A stretch of 6,433 bases of DNA from NCBI GenBank assembly GCA_023665245.1, contig JAMPEH010000134.1:1-6433 (forward strand), given 5' to 3'. Positions within the stretch are counted from its first letter, which is position 1; every line of letters starts with the position of its first letter. The notes beneath the pieces are model-generated. The model saw only the letters and a program-made list of their open reading frames with translations, searched no databases and had not been told where the DNA came from. The stretch comes from Muribaculaceae bacterium (lineage in GTDB: Bacteria; Pseudomonadota; Alphaproteobacteria; Rs-D84). Positions 1 through 5,357 of this stretch are shown here, one piece after another. The position numbers and the translations under genes were made by a program.

Positions 1-33
1 TTTTTTATTACTCAGTCACCTTTTTGTAACCCA

Positions 34-62
34 TTGCGCAAACCGGCCGTATACAGTATAAT
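34..62 (+). promoter_or_regulatory. Promoter of the HxlR-type regulator gene
   Basis: A perfect -10 box TATAAT lies at 57-62. A weak -35 box, TTGCGC at 34-39, sits 17 bases upstream, the optimal spacing. The -35 is part of an 8-base palindrome TTGCGCAA (34-41). Transcription would begin near 69, giving a leader of about 37 bases before the ATG at 106. The -10 match is strong and the -35 match is only 3 of 6. Confidence 0.65.
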
Positions 63-77
63 TTGAATGCAGCATTC
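50..77. promoter_or_regulatory. Two perfect palindromes, candidate operators
   Basis: TATAC-A-GTATA (50-60) overlaps the -10 box, and GAATGC-A-GCATTC (65-77) covers the expected transcription start. Both are perfect inverted repeats around a single A, and the two centres (55 and 71) are 16 bases apart. Winged-helix dimers of the HxlR family bind short inverted repeats, and many repress their own gene. Autoregulation by the adjacent gene product is therefore an inference from position and symmetry. The second palindrome could instead be a small hairpin at the mRNA 5' end. Confidence 0.45.
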
Positions 78-105
78 TATTTTGAACTGATGGGAGTATA
101 GCCTT

Positions 106-432
106 ATGATGACGAAGGATGAACTGCCTGCCTGCCCGGTTGCCACCACAGTGCAGATCATCGGCAGCAAGTGGAAGCTGCTGATTTTGCGCGACCTGCT
201 GCAGCGGCCCTGGCGGTTCAACGAGCTGAAAAAGGACCTTGAGGGCATCAGCCAGAAGGTGCTGACCGACAGCCTGCGCTCAATGGAGGCAGACGGCATC
301 ATCACCCGCACCGCCTACGCCGAGGTGCCGCCGCGGGTGGAGTATGCTTTAAGCGAGATCGGCGAGACCCTGCGGCCGGTGATCAAGGCAATGGAAAGCT
401 GGGGCGCGCTGTATAAAAGCCGCTTAAAGTAA
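106..432 (+). CDS. HxlR family winged-helix transcriptional regulator
   Basis: The gene encodes a 108-residue protein, the usual full length for this family of single-domain dimeric winged-helix regulators, which often sense reactive electrophiles or oxidants through a conserved N-terminal cysteine. The family pattern is clear throughout: a Cys-Pro-Val start (Cys10), IGSKWKLLILRDLL (19-32), the recognition-helix region RFNELKKDLEGISQKVLTDS (37-56), MEADGIITR and EVPPRVEY in the wing (60-80), then a C-terminal dimerisation helix ending KAMESWG. Two ATG codons stand in tandem at 106 and 109. GGGAG at 92-96 supports either start. The gene stands alone on the + strand, with its own promoter and palindromes upstream. 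HxlR targets are often divergent neighbours, and here that neighbour would lie beyond the left edge. The specific signal and target are unknown. Confidence 0.93.
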   Translation: MMTKDELPACPVATTVQIIGSKWKLLILRDLLQRPWRFNELKKDLEGISQKVLTDSLRSMEADGIITRTAYAEVPPRVEYALSEIGETLRPVIKAMESWGALYKSRLK

Positions 433-447
433 TATAGAGGCATAATA

Positions 448-497
448 TTACCCGGGGTAAAATCAGAGACCTAATGTCTCCTGCTGCCTGTTTGTTT
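448..497 (+). terminator. Weak hairpins after the regulator gene, possible terminator
   Basis: A small hairpin TTACC-CGG-GGTAA (448-460) is followed by GAGAC-CTAAT-GTCTC (466-480), and then a T-rich but interrupted stretch (489-500). Position directly after the stop codon suits transcription termination. Both stems have only 5 base pairs and the T tract is broken, so this is a weak call. Confidence 0.25.
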
Positions 498-825
498 TCT
501 TTTGGGTGCTTTCAACTATTTTGCAGAAACAGGTTTCAGATAAGCGGGCCGCATAATATCCCCAAAAGCTGTAAGCCAAATTTGCAGGGGAAGTTATGGG
601 CGTCATCATCCGTTTCATACTGCCAAAAGAAGAACAGGTCACGCTTTGCCCCGCGTAAAAACGACGTTCCGTTTATGGTGTGGTCTGAAATTTGCACAGC
701 AGGTTTTTCCTTCTTCGGGGGCGAAAAAACTCAATTGTATCCAAATCATCCCACGATGGGGCACAGCTGTATGGCACCAACGGATAGGACCACCGCGCGC
801 GATGCGGCACAGCCGGGCCGTGGGG

Positions 826-860
826 CCCATGAAAGATTTGCGAAGCAAAGATTTCGTGGG
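826..860. repeat. Imperfect hairpin with tandem G-A mismatch and GAA triloop
   Basis: The outer arm CCCATGAAA (826-834) pairs with TTTCGTGGG (852-860), with one T-G wobble. The inner arm TTTGC (837-841) pairs with GCAAA (845-849) around the loop GAA. Between them, GA faces GA (835-836 and 850-851), a tandem mismatch that can form sheared G-A pairs in RNA. The outer pairing is therefore 9 pairs and the inner pairing 5. There is no T run after it, so it is not a simple terminator. Confidence 0.5.
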
Positions 861-891
861 GAAAGGGAGGAATGACGGGGGTATGAGAAAC

Positions 892-915
892 GCCCGGCCA
901 TCAACCGGGCATTTT
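892..915 (+). terminator. Hairpin followed by a short T tract
   Basis: GCCCGG (892-897) pairs with CCGGGC (905-910) across a 7-base loop and is followed by ATTTT. It resembles a short intrinsic terminator on the + strand, but no gene ends near it. It may simply be part of the palindromic repeat region. Confidence 0.3.
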
Positions 916-938
916 GAATGGGGCGTAGTCCATCAGGC

Positions 939-951
939 GGCCCGAAGGGCC
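939..951. repeat. GC-rich hairpin with GAA triloop
   Basis: GGCCC (939-943) pairs perfectly with GGGCC (947-951) around GAA. It has the same loop as the hairpins at 826-860 and 1106-1122, which suggests one repeat family. Confidence 0.45.
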
Positions 952-1006
952 TCGGGACACCGCGAAAGATCCGCACACGCAAAGACTTCATGGAAAAAGG
1001 ATAAAA

Positions 1007-1097
1007 AAGGACCGGACATTCGCCTAAGGGCGGTCATTTGGCCTTGCCAAACGACTGTCCCGGCAGCCTTTGGCTACCCGGCAAACGGCCGGTCCTT
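1007..1097. repeat. Long-range inverted repeat enclosing smaller hairpins
   Basis: AAGGACCGG (1007-1015) is perfectly complementary to CCGGTCCTT (1089-1097). The enclosed 73 bases contain three smaller hairpins: CGCC/GGCG (1021-1032), TTTGGC-CTT-GCCAAA (1037-1051) and AGCC-TTT-GGCT (1065-1075). The last is flanked by two direct copies of CCCGGC (1059-1064 and 1077-1082). Together they make a multi-branched fold, typical of a mobile or dispersed structured repeat. No function is recognised. Confidence 0.45.
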
Positions 1098-1105
1098 CCA
1101 GCTGG

Positions 1106-1122
1106 GGCCGCCGAAGGCGGCC
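1106..1122. repeat. Perfect 7-bp hairpin with GAA triloop
   Basis: GGCCGCC (1106-1112) pairs with GGCGGCC (1116-1122) around GAA. It lies just after the 1007-1097 inverted repeat and has no T run after it. Confidence 0.45.
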
Positions 1123-1167
1123 TGACGACCGCCCTGGTGCGGTCAAGCACTCCAAATCCAAACCGAT

Positions 1168-1191
1168 AAAGTGGTCGAATACGACCACTTT
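1168..1191. repeat. Perfect 10-bp hairpin, possible two-way terminator
   Basis: AAAGTGGTCG (1168-1177) is perfectly complementary to CGACCACTTT (1182-1191), with loop AATA. A/T-rich ends on both sides give a short T run on either strand, so it could terminate transcription both ways. It lies downstream of the tRNA terminator on the - strand. It may equally be a component of the palindromic region. Confidence 0.4.
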
Positions 1192-1200
1192 TGAATAAAA

Positions 1201-1250
1201 CCAATAATCCGAACCCATCTCCCATTGGAAAGAGGTTCGGATCATATTGG
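1201..1250. repeat. Inverted repeat of 15 paired bases with a 2-base bulge
   Basis: CCAATA plus ATCCGAACC (1201-1215) is complementary to GGTTCGGAT (1234-1242) and TATTGG (1245-1250), with only CA (1243-1244) unpaired. The loop is 18 bases. It lies 9 bases from the 1168-1191 hairpin and directly precedes the first copy of the tRNA 3'-end fragment at 1252. No function is recognised. Confidence 0.45.
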
Positions 1251-1251
1251 C

Positions 1252-1381
1252 TTGGTGCACCTCCAGACGAGGGCGAAAGGCAAGGCTGCCGGCGGCAGGC
1301 TTGCCCGCCCGAGAGTCCCTGCGAGATGACCCGGAGCGCGCAGCGCGAACGGTGAATCCGCCCCGGAGGGGGAGGTGCATC
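1252..1381. repeat. GC-rich segment flanked by inverted tRNA 3'-end copies
   Basis: The left boundary GGTGCACCTCC (1254-1264) is repeated in inverse orientation as GGAGGTGCATC (1371-1381), with one mismatch. The left copy also extends to a 15-base direct repeat, TTGGTGCACCTCCAG (1252-1266), identical to 1414-1428, which is the 3' end of the tRNA-Lys read on the other strand. Inside, 1271-1310 forms a strong hairpin: GGGCG/CGCCC, then GGCAAG/CTTGCC and CTGCC/GGCAG around GGC, with an AAA bulge and one G-G mismatch. This resembles a small palindromic repeat unit next to a tRNA terminator. It has no coding capacity. Confidence 0.5.
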
Positions 1382-1414
1382 AAAAAACTGCCCGTCCACA
1401 GGACAGGCAGTTTT

Positions 1415-1415
<1 letters not shown>
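1382..1415 (-). terminator. Rho-independent terminator of the tRNA-Lys
   Basis: On the - strand, CTGCCTGTCC (1410-1401) pairs with GGACGGGCAG (1397-1388) around TGT, with a single T-G wobble. It is followed directly by six T residues (1387-1382). It begins 5 bases after the CCA end of the tRNA. Flanking sequence extends the pairing to arms 1371-1397 and 1401-1426, so the stem can also absorb the tRNA 3' end. Confidence 0.85.
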
Positions 1416-1527
<112 letters not shown>

Positions 1528-3258
1528 TTATGCCACTTTTCCGTTTTCGTCATTCGCCTGAGTGATTTCAGGCGTTTTGTCCGGCTTGGCAAGGTCAAGG
1601 AACTGCCGGTAACTCATATTCAGCCGCACGGTCACATCATAGCCCCGCCCAACCTCGACCTTGTCGATCAGCTGGCTGAGGATCATCCGCTTGCGCGGCA
1701 GGCTGGCGATCTCAAATTCCACAGCCCACCCACAGAATTGATTATAACACGATCTTATCTTCCGCGCAATCTCCCGCTCATCCTCGATTTGCGCCGAGAT
1801 GGCCGCGTATTCCTGCCGGGCGCCGCGCAGCTCCCCCTCGGCCTTTGCAATCAGCCGGGAAAGCATATCCTGCGAAAACTGACTGCGGCCCTCAAGGCAT
1901 TTCAGCACCTCGTCCTCATAGCGTTCGAGGGCGTGTTCGCACTCCTGCAGCTTCTTCTCGGCCTGCTGCTTTTGCTTCTTCTTGGCGCCGCCCTCTTGCC
2001 GGATCTTCTGCTCCAGTATCTTGTCGCGCGGCTCACGCCGGATGTTTTCGAACAACTCCCGCACAATGGCCAGCACAATGCCGTCCACCCGGTCGGCCAG
2101 ATACAATGCCTGCCCATCGCACTCGCGGAGATGCTGGGCGCGCTGGAAGCAGTTGTATTTCGGCTTCATTCCCTCGACCACCGTGCCGTCTTTCAGCTTG
2201 TAGCGATCCTTGTGCAGAAAGCCGGACATCCGCGCACCGCAATGGGCGCAGTACACAAGCCCGGCCAGCAGAGTACCGTTCTCGGCTTTCAGCGCCACCC
2301 TGCGGGCCTCTGCATTTGCCGCGCATCGCGCTGCCACCATCTTCCCTGCCTTATCGAACAGTTCCTTGTCGATGATCTGCAGATCCGGGATATACTCCGA
2401 CCTCGCGTTTTGGGTGATGATATACCCTGTGTATCCCTCGTGACGCAGGATGCGCAGGACATGGGTCGAGGTAAACCGCGCTCCGCTGTGGGTGTGCATT
2501 CCCCTGCTCTCCAGCATGGACGCCAGCGCATAGGAGCTGTACCCCTCGTTGGTTGCCCGCATGAACAGTTCCTGCACGATCTCGGCTTCGTCCGGCTCGA
2601 TCTCCAAGTCCTTGACCGGCTGGTTCCTCTTGTTGACCCGGCCCTTGTTCACGATACGGTAACCATACGGCACAGTGCCGCCGGTATAGTGTCCGCTGCT
2701 GTTGATCTGCCGGATGCGGGTGGCGACCCGCTCGGCGGTCTTTTCGGACTCCCCGGCCGCCTGCCAGAACCGGATGTAGTTGATGAGCTTATCGGTATGG
2801 CTGTCGATGCGCTGTTCCCCCTCGCGGGTACTCCAGACCTGAACGCCATGCTTGATGAACCACTCGACCACATACGGCGTTTCGCTCTCAATTCGGCCAA
2901 GCCGGTCGAACATAAAGACAAGCAGGACATCAAAGCATCCTTTCTCGGCTTCGGCTTTCAGCTCTTGAATCGCATCGCGCTTGCTGGCGGATACCTTTGA
3001 GCCGGAGACGCCCTTTTCGGCTTTCTCGGTCACGACCCGCCAGCCCTGCTGGACACAGAATTTGCGGCATTCGATCTTCTGCATAGGGATATCGTTCTTG
3101 TCCACCTGCCCTTTGGTCGACACGCGGTAGGCGAGTCCCGCGCGCGGCGCATCAGGCGGCAGCCTTGCCATCTCCCTTGCAAAAAACTCATCGTTCAGCC
3201 ACACTTCATCCGCTTTCGAGATGGTGGTCGTTTCTCCATATTGATTGGTATAATTCAC
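1528..3258 (-). CDS. Large serine recombinase (site-specific integrase)
   Basis: This site-specific recombinase would integrate and excise its element through a serine-DNA intermediate. From the GTG at 3258 it has 576 residues. A 36-residue N-terminal extension precedes the resolvase domain (about 40-185), with the nucleophile in YRVSTKGQ (Ser47) and the conserved arginines in FDRLGR (117-122). A recombinase domain (about 190-305) follows, containing GGTVPYGYR. The zinc ribbon has Cys337, Cys340, Cys370 and Cys380. A long Lys/Glu/Gln-rich coiled coil spans about 415-505, ahead of a C-terminal tail. This order is standard for TnpX/TndX and phage integrase-type large serine recombinases. A GTG at 3288 is in frame, but an ideal AAGGAGG lies 8 bases before the GTG at 3258, so I prefer the latter. 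All visible catalytic residues are present. The gene ends next to a broken tRNA-Lys, which fits integrase function at that site. Confidence 0.94.
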   Translation of the reverse strand: MNYTNQYGETTTISKADEVWLNDEFFAREMARLPPDAPRAGLAYRVSTKGQVDKNDIPMQKIECRKFCVQQGWRVVTEKAEKGVSGSKVSASKRDAIQELKAEAEKGCFDVLLVFMFDRLGRIESETPYVVEWFIKHGVQVWSTREGEQRIDSHTDKLINYIRFWQAAGESEKTAERVATRIRQINSSGHYTGGTVPYGYRIVNKGRVNKRNQPVKDLEIEPDEAEIVQELFMRATNEGYSSYALASMLESRGMHTHSGARFTSTHVLRILRHEGYTGYIITQNARSEYIPDLQIIDKELFDKAGKMVAARCAANAEARRVALKAENGTLLAGLVYCAHCGARMSGFLHKDRYKLKDGTVVEGMKPKYNCFQRAQHLRECDGQALYLADRVDGIVLAIVRELFENIRREPRDKILEQKIRQEGGAKKKQKQQAEKKLQECEHALERYEDEVLKCLEGRSQFSQDMLSRLIAKAEGELRGARQEYAAISAQIEDEREIARKIRSCYNQFCGWAVEFEIASLPRKRMILSQLIDKVEVGRGYDVTVRLNMSYRQFLDLAKPDKTPEITQANDENGKVA

Positions 3259-3273
3259 TGCCCCGTCCTCCTT
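3259..3273 (-). promoter_or_regulatory. Ribosome binding site that sets the recombinase start
   Basis: AAGGAGG (3273-3267 on the - strand) lies 8 bases before the GTG at 3258. It falls inside the longer in-frame reading from the GTG at 3288, which lacks a comparable site. This argues for the shorter 576-residue protein. Confidence 0.8.
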
Positions 3274-3286
3274 GCAAGCTATGCCC

Positions 3287-3357
3287 ACAATTCAGATCGG
3301 TTTCTTCGGTTGTCAAGGTGCTACGCGGGCAGGACTCTCCCGCCCGCTGACACAACC
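3287..3357 (-). promoter_or_regulatory. Recombinase promoter region with a strong upstream hairpin
   Basis: On the - strand a perfect -35 box TTGACA (3316-3311) is followed after 18 bases by AATTGT (3292-3287), a weak -10. Just upstream, 3347-3325 folds into a 10-bp stem, GCGGGCGGGA/TCCTGCCCGC, with a GAG loop and one G-T wobble. An outer pair GGTTGT/ACAACC (3357-3352 and 3313-3308) encloses it and overlaps the -35 box. The arrangement could be an operator or a block to read-through. No T run follows the hairpin, so it is not a standard terminator. Confidence 0.4.
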
Positions 3358-3440
3358 ATACCCTAACCGCTCCGGGAAAGCTATCCACCACAACGGAGAA
3401 TAACCGTCCCTCAAACCGTGCGAATTGCGGCATACTACAT

Positions 3441-3476
3441 AAAAAGCCAGCGGCTGCCAATGGGCTGAACCGCTGG
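3441..3476 (-). terminator. Rho-independent terminator of the Rpn-type nuclease gene
   Basis: On the - strand CCAGCGG (3476-3470) pairs with CCGCTGG (3453-3447) across a 16-base loop. It is followed by CTTTTTA (T run 3445-3441). It lies 26 bases after the stop codon of the nuclease gene and separates that gene from the recombinase, so the recombinase needs its own promoter. Confidence 0.75.
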
Positions 3477-3502
3477 TTTTGTGCTATATGGGTATCTTCG
3501 TT

Positions 3503-4483
3503 TTACTGTCTTTGGAGCAATTTCCGGTACTTTGGGCGCTCCGCTTCGGGGATATTCAGCGCGGACATAGCCTGTTCGACAGACCAGCCCACATTATTCA
3601 TCAGATTCTGTATGGATGCAAGCATATTCTGGAATGCACCTTCGGCGCGGCCTTCTTCGCGGCCCTTTTCCATCCCGCGCTCCCAAACGCCCTGACTCAA
3701 ATTACACACGTTCAGCACCTCCTGTTCCATCTGTTCAGTCATGGCAAGGTCAAAATCTTCCTGCAAGATTTGCTGCTTTTCTCTAAAATGAATCTCTTTG
3801 GACAACAGCACATCCAGCAGCTTGAGGATCCCATTATAGTTCTCATCTTCCGGCCCGCCAAGACACAGCAGCACGACCGTCAGCAGATCATAGTCCTGCA
3901 CCGGCTCTTTCACCAAGCCCACCATGTTTTCCTCGGTCATGCGGTAGCGGGTGATCGTGTTGCGGTAAGCTTTCGGCGGGTCGGCGCAGAGCCAGATGCT
4001 GTACACCTTTTTGATCTTGCCATACTGCGAATGAGTAAACTCTGTGCCATATTGGGACGAGATCAATCGGCTGCAATAGTAGATTGCCCGCTTAAGCAGC
4101 GGATAGCCATCCCGGAATTTGTTCTGGGTCTCTATGTTGATGATCAAACGGATCATCTCACCGGTCGAGGGGGCGATGGCGTGAAAGCGGATGTCATAGG
4201 TGATGGTCTGCTCGTTCAGCGAGGTATCCTCTTGCCCAATACTCTGGATGCGGGTAGGGGCCATCTCATCTGGTTGCATCGCCCACGCATCAATGACAGG
4301 GTCACCGTCGATATAACGCTGCGCGATCTCTTCCACAGTGCTGTCCTTATATTCCTCAAGGCAGCTTTTCATGATCCAGGCAAGCAGAATCTTCTCACTC
4401 AGCAGCCGTTTACAGGCGGCGTCAAGACTTGCCCGGTCGGCCGCCACTCGGATGCTCTGGGCCAATGTTGTTTCCTGCTCCAT
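3503..4483 (-). CDS. Rpn family PD-(D/E)XK nuclease/putative transposase
   Basis: The 326-residue protein resembles the Rpn (YhgA-like) group of PD-(D/E)XK proteins, annotated as recombination-promoting nucleases or putative transposases. Members studied in E. coli cleave DNA and stimulate RecA-independent recombination. The visible core is YDIRFHA (Asp97), then IINIETQNKF (114-123) with Glu118 and Gln120 as the E-x-Q variant of the E-x-K pair, then a Tyr/Arg-rich helix and the YGKIKKVYSIWLC strand (154-166). The C-terminal third has the family's charged stretch WERGMEKGREEGRAEG (267-282), then a helix ending IPEAERPKYRKLL. The ATG at 4483 is supported by GGGAGA 7 bases upstream. The gene has its own upstream promoter candidate and its own terminator, so it looks like an independent cargo or selfish gene placed between the recombinase and the operon behind it. 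Its length is typical for clostridial members. Confidence 0.85.
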   Translation of the reverse strand: MEQETTLAQSIRVAADRASLDAACKRLLSEKILLAWIMKSCLEEYKDSTVEEIAQRYIDGDPVIDAWAMQPDEMAPTRIQSIGQEDTSLNEQTITYDIRFHAIAPSTGEMIRLIINIETQNKFRDGYPLLKRAIYYCSRLISSQYGTEFTHSQYGKIKKVYSIWLCADPPKAYRNTITRYRMTEENMVGLVKEPVQDYDLLTVVLLCLGGPEDENYNGILKLLDVLLSKEIHFREKQQILQEDFDLAMTEQMEQEVLNVCNLSQGVWERGMEKGREEGRAEGAFQNMLASIQNLMNNVGWSVEQAMSALNIPEAERPKYRKLLQRQ

Positions 4484-4508
4484 TGGACAATCTCCCTCTC
4501 TTGTTTCT

Positions 4509-4616
4509 ATTGTACCACGACTTTGCTGAAAATGCTATCGGGAATCTTTACCCGCAAAATCGTCCCATCTGGTTTTGGCCTGTAATCAGTATATCATAAT
4601 GTCGATTTTAGCACAA
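4509..4616 (-). promoter_or_regulatory. Promoter candidates ahead of the Rpn-type nuclease gene
   Basis: There are two candidates on the - strand. The nearer has TACAAT at 4514-4509 preceded by TGG, an extended -10 (TGn), with no clear -35. The farther has TTGTGC (4616-4611), 17 bases, then TATACT (4593-4588), and overlaps the end of the 53-residue gene. Either would give a nuclease transcript independent of the upstream operon. The choice between them is uncertain. Confidence 0.4.
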
Positions 4617-4769
4617 ATCCTGCTCCACCCGCTGCCGGTACGCCTGCATGATCAGGCCCAGCAGATTCTTTTCGACATCCGGCACATCCTCAGAGGCAAA
4701 GCAAATCTTTGCGCGGTAACCGCCATACTCCCGCTCAAGTACGGGCGCTTCTGGTATTGCCAATGTCAT
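4608..4769 (-). CDS. Small protein of 53 residues, TnpW-like at best
   Basis: This short gene starts MTLAIPEAPVL and ends RQRVEQDLC before TAA at 4610-4608. Its ATG overlaps the TGA of the upstream resolvase-like gene as ATGA, and GGGGAG lies 9 bases before it, so translation is probably coupled. The sequence is a plausible small folded protein: a strand-like part REYGGYRAKICFASE (13-27), then a helix VEKNLLGLIMQAYRQRV (32-48). That outline, basic-Gly-Tyr strand then acidic then Leu-rich helix, resembles the small TnpW-family proteins of clostridial transposons. This is a resemblance by eye only. No membrane segment or signal peptide is seen. Function is unknown, but operon position suggests a role with the resolvase-like protein. 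Confidence 0.65.
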   Translation of the reverse strand: MTLAIPEAPVLEREYGGYRAKICFASEDVPDVEKNLLGLIMQAYRQRVEQDLC

Positions 4770-5200
4770 CGTGTCTCACTCCCCTTTTCGATCCACGGCA
4801 GACCCAGCCCAAGACTGTCTGCCCGCTGGCGCAGAATGTGCGCTATGTCCTTAGCCTGCAAGCTGGCGTGTGCATCCTCTGCCGTGCAGATCAGTACCGC
4901 GCCGTAATCCTGCAATCTTTCCGTGACCTTCAGCAGAACCTGCCGGTTCACGCTCAGCCGGGACACATCCCGCGTGATCACCGCATTTGCGTACCCGGTG
5001 CGCATCGCCCGCAATGCAGACAGCAGGCCCATCCGCTCCAGCGTCATGCCGCTGCTCATATCCTGCGAGGCCCCGACCACGGGGATGCCCCGCGCTTCGG
5101 CCTCTTTCAGCAGCCGGGACATCTGCCCGATCACTACACTTGGGTGGACGCTGGTGTCCCGCACATAGGCCCACGCCCGCAGGCTTTTCTCATCTTCCAT
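4766..5200 (-). CDS. Resolvase-like protein lacking key catalytic residues
   Basis: The 144-residue protein follows the N-terminal serine-resolvase fold from end to end but has no DNA-binding domain. The landmarks are RAWAYVRDTS (8-17), GIPVVGASQDMSSGMT (38-53, corresponding to the D-x-G-x-S-G-T region) and VITRDVSRLSVN (74-85). At the nucleophile position Thr16 replaces serine, with Ser17 one residue later. The first arginine of the R-L-x-R pair is present (Arg81), but the second is Val84. Catalysis therefore looks lost or altered. A regulatory or accessory partner of a full recombinase, for example by dimer formation, is an inference. The ATG at 5200 has AGGAGA 7 bases upstream. The gene lies after the helicase and overlaps the 53-residue gene by 4 bases, forming an operon. 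It could also be an under-described small recombinase-family group with its own chemistry. Confidence 0.8.
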   Translation of the reverse strand: MEDEKSLRAWAYVRDTSVHPSVVIGQMSRLLKEAEARGIPVVGASQDMSSGMTLERMGLLSALRAMRTGYANAVITRDVSRLSVNRQVLLKVTERLQDYGAVLICTAEDAHASLQAKDIAHILRQRADSLGLGLPWIEKGSETR

Positions 5201-5213
5201 CCGGTTCTCTCCT

Positions 5214-5323
5214 TTATCTGAAGTATTCCGGCCTTTTCTTGGCCCGGATAAACCGCTTCACATCCGCGACATCACTCGTAAATGAACAGCAGGGGATCTC
5301 GTTCTCAACGAACTCCCGCTGCA
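5214..5323 (-). pseudogene. Displaced original C-terminal coding end of the helicase
   Basis: After the second 34-bp repeat copy, the - strand frame that reads CSFTSDVADVK continues as RFIRAKKRPEYFR and stops with TAA at 5216-5214, directly abutting the AGGAGA of the next gene. That spacing is what an intact operon would show. In the same frame the 34-base interval between repeats reads REFVENEIPC, a plausible coding sequence similar in pattern to the VRKELPPC before the first copy. This segment is not in frame with the helicase as sequenced. I infer it is the ancestral 3' end, cut off by the repeat-associated frameshift. Confidence 0.6.
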
Positions 5324-5357
5324 CTTCACATCCGCGACATCACTCGTAAATGAACAG
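5256..5357. repeat. Two identical 34-bp direct repeats with a 34-bp interval
   Basis: Bases 5256-5289 and 5324-5357 are identical. The match ends abruptly on both sides, and the interval 5290-5323 is also 34 bases. The period of 68 is not a multiple of three, so the second copy is read in a different frame. Both lie in the 3' end of the helicase gene. Recombination between the copies would delete 68 bp and fuse the helicase frame to its expected C-terminus. Confidence 0.95.

Larger units (their letters stand above)
433..1370. other. Long palindrome-rich region without a convincing gene
   Basis: No reading frame here has a good ribosome binding site together with a recognisable or plausible protein. 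Translations are rich in Arg, Pro, Ser and Cys, as expected of spurious frames in GC-rich DNA. The region instead contains a series of inverted repeats, listed separately, several closed by a GAA triloop. Between about 481 and 825 I see only short, weak hairpins, such as TTCG/CGAA at 714-725. The overall look is of dispersed palindromic repeat sequence between the regulator and the tRNA terminator. I have an unverified impression that similar sequences recur in Faecalibacterium spacers. Confidence 0.6.

Noticed and set aside
474..1125. Overlapping + strand open frames in the region after the regulator
   Set aside because: They have no convincing ribosome binding sites and low-complexity Arg/Pro/Cys-rich translations, and they cross several hairpins.
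3259..3288. Recombinase start at GTG 3288
   Set aside because: The in-frame GTG at 3258 has an ideal AAGGAGG at 8 bases, and that site would be inside the coding sequence if 3288 were used.
3479..4585. 368-codon open frame on the + strand
   Set aside because: It is antisense to the Rpn-type nuclease gene, overlaps its terminator, and has no family features.
5256..5357. Repeat-spacer-repeat pattern of 34-34-34 bases, like a one-spacer CRISPR array
   Set aside because: There are only two copies. They encode the helicase C-terminus in one frame, no cas genes are seen, and a duplication explains the pattern.
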